DNA from: Leptidea sinapis
Taxonomy: Eukaryota; Arthropoda; Insecta; Lepidoptera; Pieridae
Length of the DNA: 64,000 bases
Reading direction: 5' to 3'
NCBI RefSeq assembly: GCF_905404315.1
Contig: NC_066288.1
Span: forward strand, 1,550,001 to 1,614,000
Shown here piece after piece: positions 35,594 to 48,600 of the stretch. The translations under genes and the position numbers were made by a program. Within the stretch, counting starts at the first letter, position 1; every line of letters begins with the position of its first letter. A model generated the notes under the pieces. That model did not search any database. It saw nothing but the letters and a program-made list of their open reading frames with translations, and was not told where the DNA came from.

Positions 35594-36044
35594 TTAGGCA
35601 GTTCCGCCTCTTGTCCGCCTCGTAGTATTTACATCCTCTTTGGAGTAATAACCGTAGGTATCTTCTGATTTCAGACTATATAAAATTGCCGTTTGACGTT
35701 TGCCAATCAAACTAAATTTTGTTTTATGTTTAACAGGTGTCGTTCGTCAGTGTCATTTTTGTGGTATTGTCAGACGTCATGACGTCAAATTATTTGGACA
35801 TTGCTGTCAAGTCGATCACAGTTCCTTGATACTTGATAGTTAACTTTTGTTTACATTTTTCTAGCTAGGCATTATTGTGTATATTTATTAATTTAATTTT
35901 AGTGAAGTGAAGTCCCCAGCGTGATTATTAATCTCCGCCTCTTTTAATCTTAAGACTTTTGATTACAATGTCAATGTATATAAAAACATTAAAGTAGTTA
36001 AAAAATCCTTCTTTCCAAAAAATGTTAATTTAATCTTCTTACAG
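35594..36044 (+). promoter_or_regulatory. 5' flank and probable 5' UTR intron of the ABC transporter
   Basis: Lies between the MITE-like element and the first coding exon. GTCAGTGT at about 35746 resembles an insect initiator. The coding exon is preceded by TTCTTACAG (to 36044), so a non-coding first exon probably lies in this stretch. The exact start site cannot be read from sequence. Confidence 0.4.
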
Positions 36045-36060
36045 CTTGTGCACATGAATC

Positions 36061-36672
36061 ATGAGTCTATATTTAAATATATCATTAAACTGGGAGGATA
36101 TATGTGGCCCTTCTGGATTTCACCCTTGGAATGAGACATCAAAGGATTTCGGAATATGTTTTCAAGAATTACTCCTACAGACTCCAATGTATTCTATGTT
36201 AGCTGTTCTGTCAGCTTACTTTATAGGATACAGAAGAGATTGGGTCATTCGGGAGAAAACACAAGAACGTGCTATTGCACTACGGAGTTTTATTGTTCTT
36301 GTATTAGTTCTTACACCCATCGTACAGATATATGCTTACTTAACAACTCCAAATTTAAAGTTGTTTCCTGTTGATTATTTCATCGCAGGGACTTCCTGCA
36401 TCACATGGCTGGTGCACTTTGGATATGTATTAGCATTAAAACATCGCTTGGGACAAAGTTCAAGAGGTCCATTATTGCCATTGTTATTGTGGGGTGCAGT
36501 TGCTTTATTAAATATCATAGAACTGAGAAGCACTATAGTTATGGGAGCTCCACCAGCATTTAGTATAGCTACTTTATGCTGCCATGCATTATACTTTTTG
36601 ACTCTATTACCTGGAAGTGATTCCAGACCAACCTTTTATTCTCCTTGCCTTGTGGGATCCCAACACTCACAT
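36061..36672 (+). CDS. ABCC10: ABCC10 coding exon 1 (TMD0)
   Basis: Starts MSLYLNISLNWEDICG and includes several hydrophobic helices of TMD0. Ends in phase 0 at CAT|GTAAGA. An earlier ATG at 36054 is in another frame and gives only a short peptide. Confidence 0.9.
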
Positions 36673-39600
36673 GTAAGAAGTGAAACTATTATTTCGAATT
36701 TATTTTAAGATGTATTTTATGATGTATTGATTTAATTTATGATAAAACTGGCTTTTAGAGTGAATATACCCCACTGCTTCCACATGTGGATGAAGGAATA
36801 TTGGGAACTGCTATGCAGGGTGCTAATTATTTATCAAAATTAACTTTCTCATGGGTTAACCCACTGCTTGATAAAGGTATATTTACAAGCCTATTATACA
36901 TATTAATTGACCTTAAATGGTTGATAACTTCTCTTCCTTGAACTGGTTTAAGGTTTGGATAATAAACTAAATGACATTGAGGAACTTCATGATATTCCTG
37001 CTAGATATAGATGCTCATATGTGGGAGCAAGACTGGACAGAGCATTGATTGGAAACATTGATAACTATCAACAGTTTAGAGAAGTACCACATGAGCCATT
37101 CATAGGATCAGGAGGTAACTTTATTTTATTAATCAGTATATAAATGGAATGATACTTTGTTTTCATCATAATTATATACATAAGATGACAGACTTAACTG
37201 AGGTTCCTGATACCCTTAGCTGGGGCAGAGTTCATCTCCAACCTGAGCATCTGTATTGAGTACACACCAGGTCAATGAAATTCTCTTATACATAATTATA
37301 TATTTTCTACTTATCATGGATAAACTTACTTTAACCTTTGAAGACCAATATGCCATTTTAGTAACATAAATATTAATGTGTGAATCTGATTTGAACAATG
37401 ACAACAAACCGGTAGAACTGACTAGCATGACATAATTTTTAAAACTTAGACATCATTAAAATATAGAAATTTGGATATTGCAGTATGAAATTATTTGGGG
37501 ATAACTAACCCTTCATATTAATATTAATTTAAACAATCATTAATTATTCGTTATAAATTTCGTCAACTTGCAATAACTTCTAGTTCATTGTGATGAATAG
37601 ATGAGCAGAAGATAAGTTTTATTTCTTTTGGCACAATGGAGACAAGCTTTGCTAAATCCAAAAAGCGACAACCACAAGTATTTTTTTTAAAAGGTCCAGA
37701 GATAATTGTTCTCTTAAGCAATGGGCAAATCAGTGTGCCAGTGGTACATTTGTGTGGTCAATTGTGCAGTGTAGCCTGGGCCGGATTTTACCATCACAGA
37801 ATTGTGTTATGGCCTAAATGTATCAGAAAGTACATACTGGTCGTGAATTTTGTTGATTATTCCTTCTGTTCTGTATTTATTAGAAAAAAGTACTTCAGAT
37901 GTGAAATATTTTGATATGTTGCGTGTAGCGTGCAGGTTCTGCATGCAGGAACTGATCGCGGACCGGGCGTGCAGAAACTGCGCACGTATTCCGCAACCAA
38001 TTATATATATAGGATGTGGTGGCATAATGGTAAAACAAGTCCATACAAGTTCTCAGGCTGCACTGATTTGTCCATGGCTTTATTGGGTTTGCTACACAAT
38101 CGACAAGTGGTATGGGAAGAATTAATTAAGTAAGCGAGGATTGGAGGCAGGGGTGTAGTGTGGCAATGTTACTCATCATGCTGAACATCCTTGTTGTTGT
38201 GCCCACCGCTCCCTATTTGTCGGTTTTTTCGGCGTGAGTCAAAGGAGCAAGTGCAAAGCGTCGCGATTAATTGCGCGAGTAGAGCAGAAATACCTAATTC
38301 CGTGTATCAGTTAAACCTACAATTGATAGCAATGAAAGGATGTAACTAAAATAATAATAAAAATGTAACTTTTCTGCAAAAATCTAATGTAAAAACACAG
38401 TCACAATTACACGCGTTTTAATCCTTTAAAAGTGTTTTATTTAAATGGGTGTATCTGCTTTCAATATCTTCTAATCAGCTAAGTTTACCCATGCAAGCAA
38501 TAATCTCATGGGTAAACTTAGACTGCATTCTCACAAAACGATTCAGCCGTATGTCACATTTGCAATAATAATGTGTAAATAACTACTAACATATGTTATC
38601 ATGCATTCTGATTGGAACGGTACTTGACAACATGATATTGTCAATATGCGTATAACTCCGGCTAGGTATAAAACTGAATGAGCCACATCAATGTAGATGT
38701 GGCGTTCAGGTAGATGCTCTTGGGCGTCACGGGCTATCCTTCCTAAAATCGGCCGGCCGTATCAGTCATTACGCCAACATTAAAAAAGTCATCCGCAGGA
38801 CATTTGACGCTCTAAATATATCAGCTGTTTTAGAGCCAAATGGTATTACCCGCCGCGATGGCAAGCGTCCTGATGGAATGACGCTGGTGACTTGGGCACG
38901 TGGAAGGGCGCTGGTGTGGGACGTGACTTGCGTCGACACTGGCTCCTTCTCGTGTCCAAGTTACGTCAGTTGGTGCTGGGGCTGCTGCTTCAACTGCCGA
39001 AGACAGCAAGCGTCGCAAATATATCGGTCTCAGTGAGTCATACATCTTTGTGCCGTTTCGTGTCGAGACACTTGGCCCGTGGGGCCCAGAGGCGCGGAGA
39101 ATCTTCAAAGTACTATCTTCGCGCCTCAATAAGGCTACTGGAAACCCAAGCGCTGGCAGCTACTTCGGTAACGGATCAGCCTAGCTATCCAACGCGGAAA
39201 TGCTGCCAGTATTCTTGGTACGCTTCCACGTAATGATAGTTTTAATTTTATGTAGTCTTGTAAATAAAGTTATAAGATTTGTTTTGTTTGAATAAATTTA
39301 CGATTTGATTTTGAGTCTATCGAAAGATCTGTTGGATCTCTCCTATCTCTTGTTATCATGCGTATTTATTAAAGGTTATGGAGCAACTAGGGAGTCTGTA
39401 CCTCAAGTGTCGACACCTGTGACCCCAACATCTCGAGTGATATTTAGGCCAGTGAGAAGACAAAATGTTTCATTGTTGAGAGCTCTACATAGCTGTTTTG
39501 CACTTCAGTTTTATGGAATTGGCATTCTTAAACTCATATCCGATATGGCTGGTTTCGCTGGTCCTATACTCCTAAACAAATTGGTGAAATTTGTTGAAGA

Positions 39601-42600
39601 TGATAGTATAGATCAACATTTTGGGTAAGCAAGAAGGAATATAATTGAATTATGTAAGCAATTACAACACTATTGAATACTTTTAACAAAATTTACATTT
39701 TTAGATATGTTTATTCATCATCCTTACTGGCTGCTGCTTTAGTATCTGCATTCTGCAATGTTCATTTCAATTGGCTAATGTCTATAATTGGAATCAAAAT
39801 GAGAGGAGCAATAGTGTCGACTATACTTAGAAAGACGTTGAGTGTGACGGAGTCTGTTCTCACCACCACCTTCTCCATTGGCGAGATCACAAATTTTATG
39901 TCAACTGACACGGACAGGATTGTTAACTCGTGTCCCAGCTTTCATGCCTTGTGGAGCATACCGTTACAGGTCTGTGTATATTATAAGTTAAACAAATAGT
40001 ACACCATTACCATTGTAAATTACCATTGAGAGGGATCTTTGTAAGGGTGAAGGCTGGTGGCGTTGCTACCACAGCGGCGTCTTTTTTGCGAATCAAATTA
40101 CGAGACTTATAAGACTTAACATCTAATGTCTCCAAGCGACGAGCACAATTGCGATGCCGATCATAATTTTGAGTTTTTTTAAAATCCTGAATTGTAATTT
40201 TCAGTATTGATAGATTTAGATTCCATGAAAGTATGTGAGAACATTGGCAAGTTTTTGTATTGTCTCTGCCTACCCTTCTAGATGACGGGTGATTGTGTAT
40301 ATGTAGAAGGACAAACAAGTCTGATGGTAGTGATCAGCACTCCAAACTCCCTATGATGAATGCCCAATTAAGAGATATATTTGGGCCATGTTATTATATA
40401 TTATTATGCTATTATTTATTAATTTAAAGCTCTCGATTCTACAGAGATGTCACATACATGTTAAGATTGTAGATGACATAAAAAAAACTTGTATTTTTGT
40501 TTATTTCTTTGCCTTTCATTATATCTATATTTAGCTTTTACTTGTTATACAAATTTTTACATTTTGTACGACTTGTCTGTATTTTCGTGCTGTAACTGCC
40601 TATAAATGTAATTATGTATGTATTCTTAGCGCCTAAACTTATTTTATGTTAACGCACCTATAATTTGTAACTCTCCTGGCGGTTCATTAATAAATAAAAA
40701 TATAATATTATGTAAAAATTCATCAAGTTGCTCTTCTCTGCTCTAGCTGTTAAACAATTTAATAATATATTGGTTATTGATCACAATATAAAATGACTTG
40801 TTGCAGTAACATTTTATAGGGTTTTTTTAACAATATAAAACGTATATAAACTATATTTATAGCCGGATTATTTTTTTCAGTTAGTTATAACTTTACTTCT
40901 TTTGTATGACCAAGTTGGGATATCGTTCCTCGCTGGAGTTGCATTCTCGATCATTTTAATCCCAATCAACAAGGTTATTGCAAACAAAATTGGAGAATTG
41001 AGCACAGAAATGATGAAGCACAAAGATACTAGAGTTAACCTTATATGTGACTTAATTAAAGGAATAAGGACGGTAAAAGCTCATGTGTGGGAAGATTATT
41101 TCATAACAAGAGTTTCAGGTTAGTGATTTTAAATACATGTTTGTACAAATGACGTGTAACGATGGCCTTTTGTAATAAAACACAGCAAGTCAAATCAAAA
41201 CAATTTATTGAAAGTTGGTATATACATTACACTTTTCCACATCTTAAATATTTACAATACAATAATTTAATACATTATCGTTAGAATATAAATGTAACAA
41301 TAATAACTATATCACACCACAGCCACTCTCTGTCAAGGAGTCAATGCTCAGTGGATATGTGTAGCTTGAACACTTGGTTTCACATAGAGACTTCTCTTTA
41401 TTGTGAATCCTCTACCACATTTACCACAAGGAACACTTTTGTAAACTGTGTGACCTGATGCCTGCTCATCAATCATACAACTAATTTAAAATAAATGAAC
41501 TTTCAAGGAACCGTGGGTCTAGGAACACCTTTTTTAACCTTAAAAAGCTGCAACACTTCTGTGACTTCTCTGGTGTTGCAAAAGACAGCAGTTCACTTTG
41601 ATCGCTTACAAAAAGTCGTTCAGCACGCTCTTTTGTTCTCTTATATAATAAAAAATAAGTGGATAGAAGAATAGATTTACTCAAAAAATGCCAATAAATA
41701 ACAGATCTGGGTTCTAGTTGAAACATAAAAAGCACAAAAACATATATAACTATAGATCGGTTCACATTTGGTTGTAACTACACAATTTGTTATGTATTTG
41801 TCTTATTATAAGTAGGTACCAGACCGAGCAGGTGCTTGATGTCTAGCGGCATCATGCGACAGTGTTACTTTGATCGCATCACAAAATACCTGGTTATATC
41901 GCACTGCCATAATGTGTGTAGGTAATAAGTACCAATGGGGTTCCTTTGTCCAGAAAAATCTCAATAAAAAACATGCTTTAATAAGTTTGTTACAAAAACT
42001 TGCTTTAAGATATTGATGAACAGCCATTTACAGCACAGATGGTAATCTTGTTAAAGTTAAAAAAGTACTAATTTGATAAAAAAATCACTAAGTAGCTATT
42101 TCGTCTACGTGGCATGCGAGAACGGGAACGATATACAGGCAACAAGGCGTCGCGGCTGGCAGGAGGCCTCTCTTTCATACCGCACCCCATCGTTGCTCTG
42201 TCTGGTCGCGGAGTTGATTCACTGTATTAAATAAAATTATAATTGTAATATTTTGACACGCTAGAGCACCCTGAGACTTAGACTTTCACACGCCCCGGTT
42301 GCCGGGTATCCGGCGTCGAAGTGTACCAAGTTGAGGGCCACGTACTATAGCATTCACACGTACCGGCATAAATTACCGGGAAGACGGTCGCCGGGTGCTC
42401 ACCGGATCTACCACGAAGCGCCTAGTGGCCGGATATCTGTTAGCCGGCGGCACCCACAGTGGTGTATAGAATATGTAACAAGCTTTCATACACACCGGCG
42501 GTCAGTCGCCCAGGTACAATCACGTCGTTATGTCTCACAGCCGGGTCGTCATAATTTATGCGAAATTGCAAAATGGAGATGTAAAGTAGACGTATGTAGA

Positions 42601-45600
42601 AACGCTGTAAATGGTATGGTATGGCAAACTGTGGTGTAATTGATTAGGATATTGACATCCCAAAGTACGTGAAAAACCTGTTTTCATCATTTAGTAGGTC
42701 TGGAAATAAGGTGTATAATCATAGGATGCTCCACTGTGTTCTCTTTTCATGTAAATCGAATAAACCCAATAATTTCCTGACTTCCTCTTCCGGCGACAAT
42801 ATCTTTGGTACAAAATCCACATGGAAATTAAATGATCACTTTACATTTTTAGAGAAGATTTAAAATTAAATTATGAATGCGTAGTCACTACGCGACTGTA
42901 CTAGCGTCGACGGTAAGAACGCTACCGGATATAAAATCGGGTCGTGTGAAAAGTTTTATTTGCTCTATAACAGATGCTAGATCCCAAGAGCTGCGCTACC
43001 TGCGCGGCCGCAAGTACCTGGACGCGGTCTGTGTGGTCCTGTGGGCGACCACTCCGGTCATCGTGGCAGCCCTGACGCTCGGCACGCACGCGCTCCGAGG
43101 ACAGCCCCTTGACGCGCCTACCGTACGTAGCCCTAACAGGTCACACTTCTGTAGCACTCAAAGTGTGGATCTTTCTTGACTCGTCTTCACGAGGACATGT
43201 CAGTACGTGGATTAACGTTAAAGCGTTGTCTAACGGCCGTTGTCAATAATCTATCTACCCTTAGTTTAACTTACGGATACATTGCTGTCACCGTTTGATG
43301 ACAAGATCTTATCTATCCATAGTTATGTCCAATACAGTTATAGTCCAATGCTATCTGACAATAGGTTATTGATATGTAAGTAAGCGTAAAATGATAGATT
43401 TGTCGACGTCTAGTAAGTTAAAGTAGGGATAGAGAGGTTATTCAAAACGGCCGTAAGACACCAACTAGAAAACCGGCCTTAGACTAGAACCAAGTAAAGA
43501 CTAGCAATTATCCGCAAAATACATATCACATGGATCAAAATACTATTTTAACATGGTCCAATCCTTTTAGATAATCTTTATTCTATTTTTTTTCCGGCTT
43601 TTTCATAACATCTCCATTATCCTGAATGTGGAAGTGCGCAATTCAATTTGGTTCGCTGTACAGTCAAACTAATTGCATCCATCCTCCTTATTATCAAATT
43701 ACTGTTCGTACTATTTGGTAATTTAACATGGTTCGAAGGTTTTTTTTGGAAGAGGAGGAACTACGAACATACGGGTAACCTGGTGTTAAGCGATCACCGC
43801 CGCCCATATTCTCCTGTTACAGCACAGGAAGCACAACAGAGTTGCCGGCCTTTAAGGAAGGTTCGCTGTTAGGTAATCCCAAAAACTGCGACGAAAATAG
43901 TTTCGATGCTTCGAGATAGTTAGATTTCGCATTGCGACGACGCTTTCAAGTTTCCATTTTTATCCAATTGTACTTGGCCTATCCAATATCAAGCATATTT
44001 TTTTAAATAATATTAATAATTCACTTGCAGGTATTCACAACAGTGGCTTTAATAAACATGCTGATTTCACCGTTAAATGCTTTTCCTTGGGTTTTGAACG
44101 GACTTACAGAAGCCTGGGTGTCTATTAAACGTATACAAAAACTGTTAAATGTAAGTTTTCTTATGAGTCGTCTTTATATAGCTACCTACTTTTAATGATA
44201 TGCATCCAATAACCTCATTGATCATAATGCCGTTTTAGCTTCATGATATGGACCCAGAGCGCTATTACGGCAAGCTTAATAAAAATTGTGACGAGGACAA
44301 AATTTTGATATTTAAAAATGCAACATTCACTTGGACAAAAGCAGTGGCGAAGAAATGTCATGCAAAAGTGATGAAAAATAAAGGGAAATCTAAGAAAAAG
44401 TGGTCAAAGCGAATACAGAGACGTGATTCGGCTTCGTCGTCAGAAGTGAATACTGAAGAGCCATTCATGTTAAGAGATTTATCACTAGAAGTAGGTCAAG
44501 ATGAGCTCGTAGGCGTTTGCGGACCCGTTGGTAGTGGAAAAACGTCTTTATTACTTGCCATTATGGGTGAAATGGTGAAACAAAGTGGTGAAATACAGAT
44601 ACCAGAGAATCTAAGCAGTATGTATCCTTGCTATTTCACGACTATTAAAATTCATCTGATAAGAAATTTAATGATAATCCTAATTTATGATATTATCTAT
44701 TGTTTAAACTTGTATGTCTAGTTTCAACAAGATTTTTATTGATGCAGGAACGATAATAGCCAACATTCAGACACTACAAACTAGTTCTATATCCAAAAGT
44801 TGATATGAAATACTACTTTTTATATTATAGCTGCCTAAACTAGCTATGAAATCTATATATATAAAAATGAATTGCTGTTCGTTAGTCTCGCTTAAACTCG
44901 AGAACGGCTTAACCGATTTGGCTAATTTTGGTATTGAATTATTTGTGGAAGTCCAGGGAAGATTTAAAAGGTGAATAAATATGAAAATGCTCGGAATTAA
45001 ATAAAACCAAAAAAATTGTTTTTACTTTGATGTTTTGATGTATTATTGACAAATTCATAAAAAACAGTATTTATTTAATATGTACAGCACGTCTGTCGGG
45101 TCAGCTAGTAAATAAATAAAAATCACAAATTGGGTTGTTTTTTTGGATGGGGACAAACGAGAGTACGGTTAACCTGGTGTTAAGTGATCACCGCAGCCCA
45201 CATTCTCCTGTAATACCAGAGTATTCACAGGAGCGTTACTGGTAATACAGCACATTGAAGTTAATTCCATACTTTGGTTGTACGTGAAAAAAAGTTGAAA
45301 ACAACACTGCAGAGGATGGCCACACATCCAGATGGTGGGGATGATATCCTAATTTGTGGGGTGTCGTGTCGTAGGGATCAGGTGAAACAGCTCTTCGGAA
45401 CACTCCCCGTGATAGATGCGGTAGTAGACACACAGTGAAGAGACGTCCCCACAACGCCAAGTGATCTAGAGCCTTTCACAGAGCACTGGATCCCTCGTGC
45501 TTAAGAATTTTCGGGTACTGATATTGTATTACAGTTGAAAACTGACAAAGAAGCGCATAAATTGATTAATATTTTGAGCTTGATAATGGACTACTGCAGT

Positions 45601-48600
45601 ATATTGTTAACCCGTCGGAAACATGGATTATAGTTAGTATGAGACGAATTAGACACGATTGTATGGTAAAGGGCTCGTATTACGTGGGGGGTAGACAATA
45701 ACCGAACAATCCAATGTTAGCGAGAGATTTGCAATAATCATTGTGTGTATTAGGTTTCGGTTACGCGTCGCAACAACCGTGGCTGGTGAGGGGCACGGTG
45801 CGAGACAATATTCTGTTCGGGAAGCCCTACGACGAGACTAAGTTCCGAGCTGTTGTTGATGCTTGTGCATTAACTGGTGAGTTTTTCTCGGCGTTATTGT
45901 TTACCCAACCTTTTATGTAACCATAACAATGAAAATACGAGTCGTTACGCATAATAAATGGTAAAACGTATAAAATTAAGTTTTAAACTTAATTTTGCGT
46001 CAATCAGCAAATATTAATTAATTACATTAAAATTTCACATTAAATATTACTTTCTATTTTATATTATGAAATAATCTGTAATTAAACATTTTAGAAATTA
46101 AGGGTATACGTATATAGTACTTATACATACTTATAAATTTACAAAAAATGCAAGATGTGCCCTTTTCAAAATAAAATACTTTTTATCAGATCAGTTAGAC
46201 ATAGATCCAGCAATGTATACAGCACTTAATACAACGGTAACCCTTCTCTCAGGTAAGAGGGCTTGCCTGAGGTCGCGTACTATGGCACAACAACAAGCAA
46301 GGATGCTGATTCATCCAAAATGCAGTGATCATCTGACTATTGTATCCACAGTAAACGAGCACTGCTTACTGAACAGATATTTTTATGGAAGGAGGACAAA
46401 CAAGCGTACGGATTACCTGGTGTTAAGTGATCACCGCCGTCCACATTTTCCTGTCCGTATTTTCGCCGGCCGTTGTACCGGTTAAAAAGGTGCACATACG
46501 CGTATCATTCTGGAAACACCGCACAAGGAAGCTCATTCCGTAGTTTAAAATTCCTAGAAAGCCACACTGTAAAGGAGATTCCAGACATCAAAGTGGAGAT
46601 GATATCCTAATTTGTTGGTTGTCGCGCGAAGGAGGAATTTGACGGCAGGAATCAGGACTTGCATGCTATAGGTATCAAAACATCGCTCACGCATCCTGAA
46701 ATGTGAGAGCCCGCATGTACACCGGGCTAACACACTTGGTAACCCCCAGGAGGCTCTTTCTTTTTGGTCACAATATGTGTACTGTCCTGAGCGGTTTATT
46801 GTAAACCACTAACGTAGCCTATCCTTGACAGATGAGCTAAAAGTGTTGGGGTACAACGCGTACGTTGGAGAAGGTGGCTGCACTCTTAGCGGCGGACAGC
46901 GCGCGCGAATAGCTCTGGCCCGCGCCGTCTATCAGGATAAAAAAGGTATCTAACATGGCTGACATAGGTATATATACATCATTTACAGTCAAGCTTTCGC
47001 TAAGCTAACCTTTTTTACTTAATTTTTTTGTGGTAAAACGGTAAAATTGATATCTTAATTTTTTAATGATACTTTATTATTTTAATCGTGTTTCATTGTC
47101 TCTTGTAAACTATTTAGTTATAACTCATTTAATGAAAAGTAGAGAAAAAAAAATAATAGTCTTGATGGCACCTTCAATAAAATGCCCTTTATTTGTCGTT
47201 TCTTTGAACTGTCAAAGTGAATATGAACATTGTGTCGTGAACAGTGTACTTGTTGGACGATATCCTGTCGGGTCTGGACTCTGGGGTTGCCCAGCACATC
47301 ATGCAGCGCTGTATCCTGGGCCTGCTGCGCCACACGGCCAGGATCCTGGTGACCCACTCGCCCAGACACCTCGCGCGTGCGCACCGTGTTGTACTTCTGC
47401 AAGAGGGCGTTATTCACGCTATTGGTATGTATTGTTTTTTTCATGATGAGAGTCGGCAACGAGCAAGATTATCTGATTTTTGAACAGTCCAAAATGTTAA
47501 GCGGCACCGCGATTGCCTTGGTCACCTGAGATAGCAGACCAGTAAGTTCACTAGTTCACCCGTGGGAGGCTCCTTTGCACGGGATGCCGACTAGAGTATG
47601 GGTACTACAACGGCGCCTATTTCTGTCGTGAAGCAGTAATGTGTGAGCATTATTGTGTTTCGGCAAGTTTTCATCTTATGACGAGAATGAAAACCCAATT
47701 GGGTTTCTTGTATGTTTTTAAACGATTAATACGCATGTTAACTATGATAGCTGCATCTTCTGCACCTTAAATTATTGCTAATAGTATTGTGTCTGGACTG
47801 TTACTGTACTCAATTACTCTTGTGATTTTTTAAATTATTTGCATTTATTTTTAACTTCATAACTTTTGACATTCTTCATCTCTTTGACTTAAATGAATAA
47901 TGTGATATTGATTTGATTTACTTCAGGGCCACCCGAGTCAGTATTGAACGAGATCGACGAATTCTTACAAAGTGAAACCGAATCCATTGGCGAAGAGCCG
48001 ATGGAAACTGTCGAGGCTCATAAAAGTGAGACGGAAGATGACAACGTCAGCAGAGACAGCGTAAACAATGACGTAAGTGACCAGGACATTAGTGGAATGT
48101 TACATATGTTTGGAGTTGCAGCACTTACATTATGAAGCACATACATGTGTTTGAGACGCATTGGGAGAATAGAGAATACTGTATCAACATAACGACATTC
48201 ATAAACATCAACATCAAATCGAAGTCAGTATGCTTTGAGCGGAATTTGCACCTAAAATCCGTTGCTGAATATCTCAGAATCTGGTCAAGAGCTATTTCTT
48301 AATATACTAAGACTAAGCGCCCACTACGATAAAGAATCGTTGCGAAAAATATCGTTAGTCTGTGATAAACAGAAACATTATAAAATCCGCGCAATCCGCG
48401 CAAATCGTTGATGATTTAAAATTGTAGATGCGAAATCTTACATTTTTTCTACCCTATAAAGCAGTGCCGAGCTCCGCGCATGGCGAATGAAGTCGCCGTC
48501 AGTCGACTTGTGAATATTCTTATTTCATCTTGTGACTTGTCTTTGGGCATCCAATATATCGCAGGCCACACACAATCGTAATGCGCATAGGAATTATTGA

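Noticed and set aside
36054..36120. Upstream ATG before the ABCC10 start
   Set aside because: It lies in a different frame and ends after about 25 codons. The ATG at 36061 opens the conserved N-terminus.
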